Source: Hanleya hanleyi
Taxonomy: Eukaryota > Mollusca > Polyplacophora > Lepidopleurida > Hanleyidae
Direction: 5' to 3'
Assembly (NCBI GenBank): GCA_036873755.1
Contig: JAVTVY010018944.1
Coordinates: 18,115-82,114 of the forward strand
Length of the DNA stretch: 64,000 nt
Shown: in pieces, positions 60,084-64,000 of the stretch
Layout of the letters: each line of letters starts with the position of its first letter
How positions within the stretch are numbered: position 1 is the stretch's first letter
Program-made: the position numbers and the translations under genes
Notes under the pieces: generated by a model
Databases searched by the model: none
What the model was told of the DNA's origin: nothing
What the model saw: the letters and a program-made list of their open reading frames with translations, nothing else

Positions 60084-60185
60084 CTTCCCGCTTATCTTTC
60101 GTGATCGCTACCTCTGGCTCTGCCTGGGTTATGCTACACATCTGTGTTAGAAATTGGACAATATTCCATCTCTGCGTAGTTTGAA

Positions 60186-60205
60186 GCTTTTTAAACAACG
60201 CCAAG
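60186..60205 (-). promoter_or_regulatory. Core promoter of receptor gene 2
   Basis: cttggcgttgtttaaaaagc on the minus strand aligns with ctcggcattatttaaatagc upstream of gene 1, at about the same distance from the ATG. Confidence 0.5.
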
Positions 60206-61384
60206 TTAGACAATTGAGAAATCAATATAATATCTAACACGCAAATCCGCCGTAATATTAACGACCCACTTCTAAACAACACAGCATTAGCAGTAAAAAG
60301 CAAGGACCAAATATTTGAACGACGAAGTATTAATGTAAAACGATATCATTGATCACTTACCAGAGGCCTGCTGATTGAAGGTTAGGTTTGTATAAGTCGT
60401 CTTAATCTGCTTTGTTACTCTGATATCACGTGTGTACAATTTGCCATTGTCACATACGAATGAACAAGAAACGGGATGGTATTCTATTAGGTTCATAATG
60501 CATGTATCGTCACCATTCAAGTTAAAAGCTACACTGACGTTCCGTCAATGGAAAAAAAATCGATTTGAAAGAAAAATTATTATATACTTTTCATATTTTT
60601 TGAAAATAAACGTATTGGTGTACCAGCAAATGTCCCACAAGACAGGAAAATGTGGAAAACACTGAAATTAGGCGGTCTGCTATGCTATGCTATGGTTACG
60701 GTTTCGCCTGTGGCTGAAAAAAAGAACCTTGTCAAGATGGGGTCGAAGATACGAGAAGACAAGCGGTCGCATCCGTCTTCCACAGTCTCCTTCTGGAGAA
60801 TGGAAATTTCAATCCCTCGCTCAAATTATTAACAACATATGGAACCCTTGTTCCAACAACCAATGACACAATTGGCGCAATTGTCGCAATTGTGTCATTA
60901 ACAGTCGCTAGCTAATGACAGAATGCCGTTGTGATATTGTGACGTGTCATTGTGAATGTCATTGTGACAATAACAGGCGACATTAAATAAGTGTTAGCGA
61001 GTATGTCGACGCTTATTGTCATAAATGTGGACCAGTATTCTCTGATGCAAAAATAGATCACACATGATCTAATAGTTCTCTAATAGTTTTGGAGAATGTT
61101 TATGTACAACGGTTGCATCATAAGCAACTAAGGTTTATCTTCAGTACAGAATATTGACAACGACTAGTTAATCTAAGGAAACTGGAAGAACGTTGTCTCT
61201 TGGTCGACTTTTCTCCGCAATTACTTCAGGTGCGAAACGCCCACAAAATGGGCAAGCTTCTCGGCGTCATCTTGCTGAATGGCATGACATGGATTTTTGT
61301 TGCCTTGAAAAATTTTGTTCAATGGTCCTGTTTTATCTGCAATTAAAATAAAGAGTGCGTTAACGATGACCTAAGAATTTCTAA
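60206..61384. other. No gene recognised; imperfect palindrome
   Basis: 60862-60899 (aatgacacaatt...aattgtgtcatt) is a near-palindrome of 38 bp, with related aatgaca words just after it. A GTAAGT after cctctg on the minus strand (60361) could be an unrelated donor. No domain-bearing frame. Confidence 0.4.
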
Positions 61385-61690
61385 ATATCGTTCCAATCGA
61401 GATTTATTTCAATTTCTGACGAACTCGCGAGGAAAAGTTCTTTAAAGAAAATGAAAAATTCTATCGCGATTGCTCGGTACTTCTGGTTTATCCTTCTGTT
61501 TGAAAGGTTTTTGAATCTATGGACTTTTCAAATCGAGAAAATACTGACAAACACTATAAAGCGGCGTACTAGGGACAAACGCTAGTAAAATCGAGATTGA
61601 AGAAACAACGATTTATCGAGAAACTTCCCTATACGTCTACATCCAGATCAATCCTATATTTTTACCCACTACAACCGATGACACATCGGG
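61385..61690 (-). repeat. Dispersed repeat R300, inverted copy
   Basis: Reverse complement of 26500-26820, moderately diverged, from ttctaaatatcgttccaatcg to acaaccgatgacacat. Confidence 0.8.
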
Positions 61691-61740
61691 CCGATTTCGT
61701 GAAACCTCATTTGAGGCAATTTTCGCACTTGAAAGTTGAA

Positions 61741-61781
61741 GTTAGGGTTAGGGTTAGGGTACCCTAACCCCTAACCCTCCC
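61741..61781. repeat. Head-to-head telomere-type repeat
   Basis: Three plus-strand TTAGGG-type units meet two CCCTAA units at a ggtacc centre. It is an interstitial sequence about 40 bp long, followed by cacttgaa/cttgaaaac-rich low-complexity sequence. Confidence 0.8.
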
Positions 61782-63212
61782 TTGAGTTTTTGCTTTTTAT
61801 GAAACTTCACTTGAACCCGAAATCGCACTTGAGTTCAAGTGTGATCGGACCTCCCTTGAAAACCGCACTTGAAATAAAAACGTACTTTGAAATGACGAAT
61901 ACGAAGGGAGATGATGTCAAAAAATAAGTTTTTTTCTTGTGCCCATGCATCATAATGCACGTATGGGCATTGTTCTTAATCTCATAGATCCAAAAATGGC
62001 ACAGACATATTTATTTGACAACTGAAATTCTACCGATCGGCTCCTACGCATAAAGTATTTGGTTCATACTTTATGTAAGCATCACGAGACAATGCATACA
62101 ATAGCCAAGTCTTGAGATGCAATTGCCAAGTCTGGGGACAACAATGTGTCTAGACAAGTAGTCCATGAGCTAGGACCCGAAATTTGACTTATTGGTACCA
62201 TCTTGAGGGGCAAAGCTTCGTGATGTTTTTCTTATCACGTGATACCTGTAGGTGACAAAAAACCCTGCTGGCCATGTCAGAGTGGCAGCTAAGTATCAAA
62301 AAGTGGGTCAATCCAAGATGGCGTCCCAAAAGCTACGAAAAGTCACGAGGATCAAAGAAAGATCTCTTGGTCAAGCTACAGGTCATTCTTTCTGTTCAAT
62401 TCCTGTCAAATTTTACACAATGGCTGATCTAATATAGTGAAGCAGATCATGTGCTGTATGGTATGGCAACATAGTCTGAATAATATGGCAACCAATGAAC
62501 GGTAACCCTACCTGACCAAGGCGGGAAATCATGGGCAGTTTTTAAAAGTTTTCAAGCTATTTCGGTATAGAAGACAGCTAGCAAGTTGAAACTTCCTGAC
62601 TGAATAGTTTATGCATGACTGAATAGTTTAGGCCATGTTTAGTCTAGTTGCAGTATTCTAGGCGCAAATGTTCATGGGAAAATTCAAAATGGCGGCCGCA
62701 TGGTGTCCCCAGAAAATCACATTTGTGAACTTAATAAGTCCATCTTTTGCCCAAGTTAATTTGGCTGTAAGCTCACGAAAGTAATTTATTCTGCCAAAGC
62801 TGAGTAGTATCTATCATTTTCTTAGTTTTTGCAGTTCCTTAGGAAGAAATATGAAAATAAAAACCAAATTAAAGACCATTATTACCTTCCAAGATCGTGA
62901 TGCCATCGTGAATCCATCATGAGGGCCATCTTGGATTTATTGACATTATTTGGTAGAGCTCGACGGAAATATATAGTTTGGATAGTAACATCATGTGTAA
63001 TCACTGAATATTTGGCAGAATAAAATCCCTTCAACCTCCTCCACCCCCCACCATCACCTTCCCCGCATACTACCCTACACATGTTTGGTATCCTGTAAAT
63101 CGAGCATGATATAATTAAGAGGGAAACAAGTAGTTCTGCAATGAATCTTTCATCTTCATCAAGTAGCTACAAAATGAACAGTTCGCACGAGTCATTGTAG
63201 TTCGCTGTACAA
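61782..63212. other. Dispersed repeat relative and unassigned sequence
   Basis: 62480-63070 belongs to the TCATGGGAAAATTCAAAATGGCGGCC family (compare 18290-18780 and repeat X). 61782-62480 and 63071-63212 have no gene or repeat I can name. Confidence 0.5.
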
Positions 63213-63410
63213 CTAATATTGGTTGTCATCACAATCGTCATCCTCAGACGTATCATCATCCTGATCTTGTTGGAAGTCCTCATCAGCCATGTTGTCACAG
63301 GTCTGTAACTTACATGTGACCGTGCATTTCAGGCCATTTGCCAGGCATTGACAATCAGGTAGCTTGCAAACTTTGATGCATTTGCAGGAATTTACTGGGA
63401 CTGCTGACAT
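63213..63410 (-). CDS. CXC-like Cys-rich C-terminal fragment
   Basis: A 65-residue minus-strand frame has regularly spaced Cys (CKC..VCK..DCQC..GLKCT..CK..TC.N) followed by an acidic tail rich in Asp/Glu ending at a stop. The pattern resembles the Tesmin/TSO1-type CXC segment often found at the C-terminus of transposon-related proteins. A stop lies just upstream in frame, and another frame there is also Cys-rich, so it may be a frameshifted remnant or a terminal exon. Function not known. Confidence 0.4.
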   Translation of the reverse strand: MSAVPVNSCKCIKVCKLPDCQCLANGLKCTVTCKLQTCDNMADEDFQQDQDDDTSEDDDCDDNQY

Positions 63411-63512
63411 CAGTGCAAGACATCACGCAATGTGGTCGTTTACAGATACAGTCACTACTGTCCCTCCGTCAGCCGTACCTCTGGAGCAAGCCATAAACTC
63501 ATCGGTTCCGGT

Positions 63513-63610
63513 GACCCGTCCACACGACGGGTCCCACGCTTGGACACCGGGACACTGCAGTCCACACGACGGGTTCCACGCATGGACACCGGAACACTCA
63601 ACTCCAGGGA
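63513..63610. repeat. Two tandem ~48-bp units
   Basis: tccacacgacgggtcccacgcttggacaccggga and its near copy (tccacacgacgggttccacg...) follow each other. A G-run of about 14 lies at 63665-63679. Confidence 0.7.
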
Positions 63611-63689
63611 TCGTCTCATGACCTTCGACAACTCGATAGTCATCTTTCACACAAGCAAAGAGTAGGGGGGGGGGGGGGAGTCCGGATCG

Positions 63690-63886
63690 TGGTTAGAATT
63701 CCAGGAAACCAGGACCTTACTCCACTGGACACAACCCACAATGCCAAAGACGGGCCGCCACACACCAGGATGACGGACAGCGGACAGCCTATCCCATCAT
63801 CGAAGATAACTTATCCCGTCCAGACAAGATCATCCAGACGAAGTGGTGCCCCACAAAGAGGTATTCCAATAGATTTCCATCGTTGA
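63690..63886 (+). other. Possible C-terminal tail of a retroelement polyprotein
   Basis: A plus-strand frame ends in TRSSRRSGAPQRGIPIDFHR then a stop. Basic RRS.R.P.R tails like this are common after retroelement integrases. No catalytic motif is in the window, so this is only a suggestion. Confidence 0.2.
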
Positions 63887-64000
63887 GGATAACCTCTGAG
63901 AGACGTGTTTGCGACAAGAGCCAAGGCAGAACTACAACTCTTCGTCAGCTTCATCATAGATCTGCAAATCCTGGCCATCGACGCCTCATTGATCAAGTGG

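Noticed and set aside
60362..60420. Upstream non-coding exon of receptor gene 2 ending at the GTAAGT at 60361
   Set aside because: The conserved promoter at 60186-60205 lies downstream of it, so the leader is more likely continuous with exon 1.
60650..60832. 60-residue frame with a hydrophobic start
   Set aside because: No Kozak support, no domain, and no partner in the paralogous region.

Overview
The window is metazoan nuclear DNA, AT-rich and crowded with repeats. The best guess for the source is a gastropod mollusc, possibly a vetigastropod. That rests on dispersed short repeats ending in a 'tatagctgaaatattgctga...gcgac' tail with (gagt)n/(actc)n stretches, on permuted-domain Penelope-like elements, on tRNA-derived SINEs and on Methuselah/secretin-type receptors with a somatomedin B domain. 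The species assignment is inference. No bacterial operons, rRNA genes or CRISPR arrays are seen.

Layout. 1-2.8 kb: a virus- or Polinton-like gene pair, made of a C2H2 zinc finger fused to a packaging-type P-loop ATPase (frameshifted) and a second zinc-finger protein that lacks the ATPase but shares its C-terminal domain. A 209-bp inverted copy of the ATPase gene and a hairpin-rich GGTGGC/CCA junction lie to the left. 2.8-5.1 kb: CCAAT-like repeats and a GCCGCCATTTT minisatellite. 5.2-9.1 kb: a Penelope-like retroelement (PLE copy 1) between direct pseudo-LTRs, with a GIY-YIG-like domain upstream of the reverse transcriptase. 10.1-11.7 kb: the 3' half of a LINE with RNase H. 13.4-15.1 kb: inverted PLE copy 3.

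15.3-22.9 kb: receptor gene 1 on the plus strand. Comparison with its paralogue at 56.1-60.1 kb (minus strand) shows that both genes have a 40-nt coding first exon, a phase-1 intron and one large second exon of about 3.1 kb. The promoter, the exon-1 length and the splice phase agree in the two genes. The intron of gene 1 holds a PLE pseudo-LTR, a 157-bp satellite array, a SINE and LINE debris. 23-35.6 kb: a tandem segmental duplication, with a core of about 0.9 kb that is almost identical in both halves and PLE copy 2 between them.

36.5-43.9 kb: a nest of dispersed repeats. Inside one of them sits a 4,699-bp DNA transposon at 38308-43006 with perfect 44-bp terminal inverted repeats beginning CAC, a perfect 5-bp target duplication (gtcat), and paired CCGCCGGAGG subterminal motifs arranged in inverted orientation at the two ends. 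It carries no recognisable transposase and itself contains three smaller fold-back elements. This is the strongest candidate for an undescribed system in the window; the 5-bp duplication and CAC termini suggest the Transib/RAG-like superfamily, but that is unproven.

44-53.6 kb: largely non-coding, with SINEs, a broken DIRS-type reverse transcriptase, a perfect MITE-like element, a minisatellite and three weak exon candidates. 53.8-55.7 kb: an inverted copy of the satellite block found in the intron of receptor gene 1. 56.1-60.2 kb: receptor gene 2. 60.3-64 kb: repeats, a tiny head-to-head telomere-type repeat, and a CXC-like Cys-rich reading frame. The only genes that look intact are the two receptors and the small zinc-finger gene at 2.0 kb.
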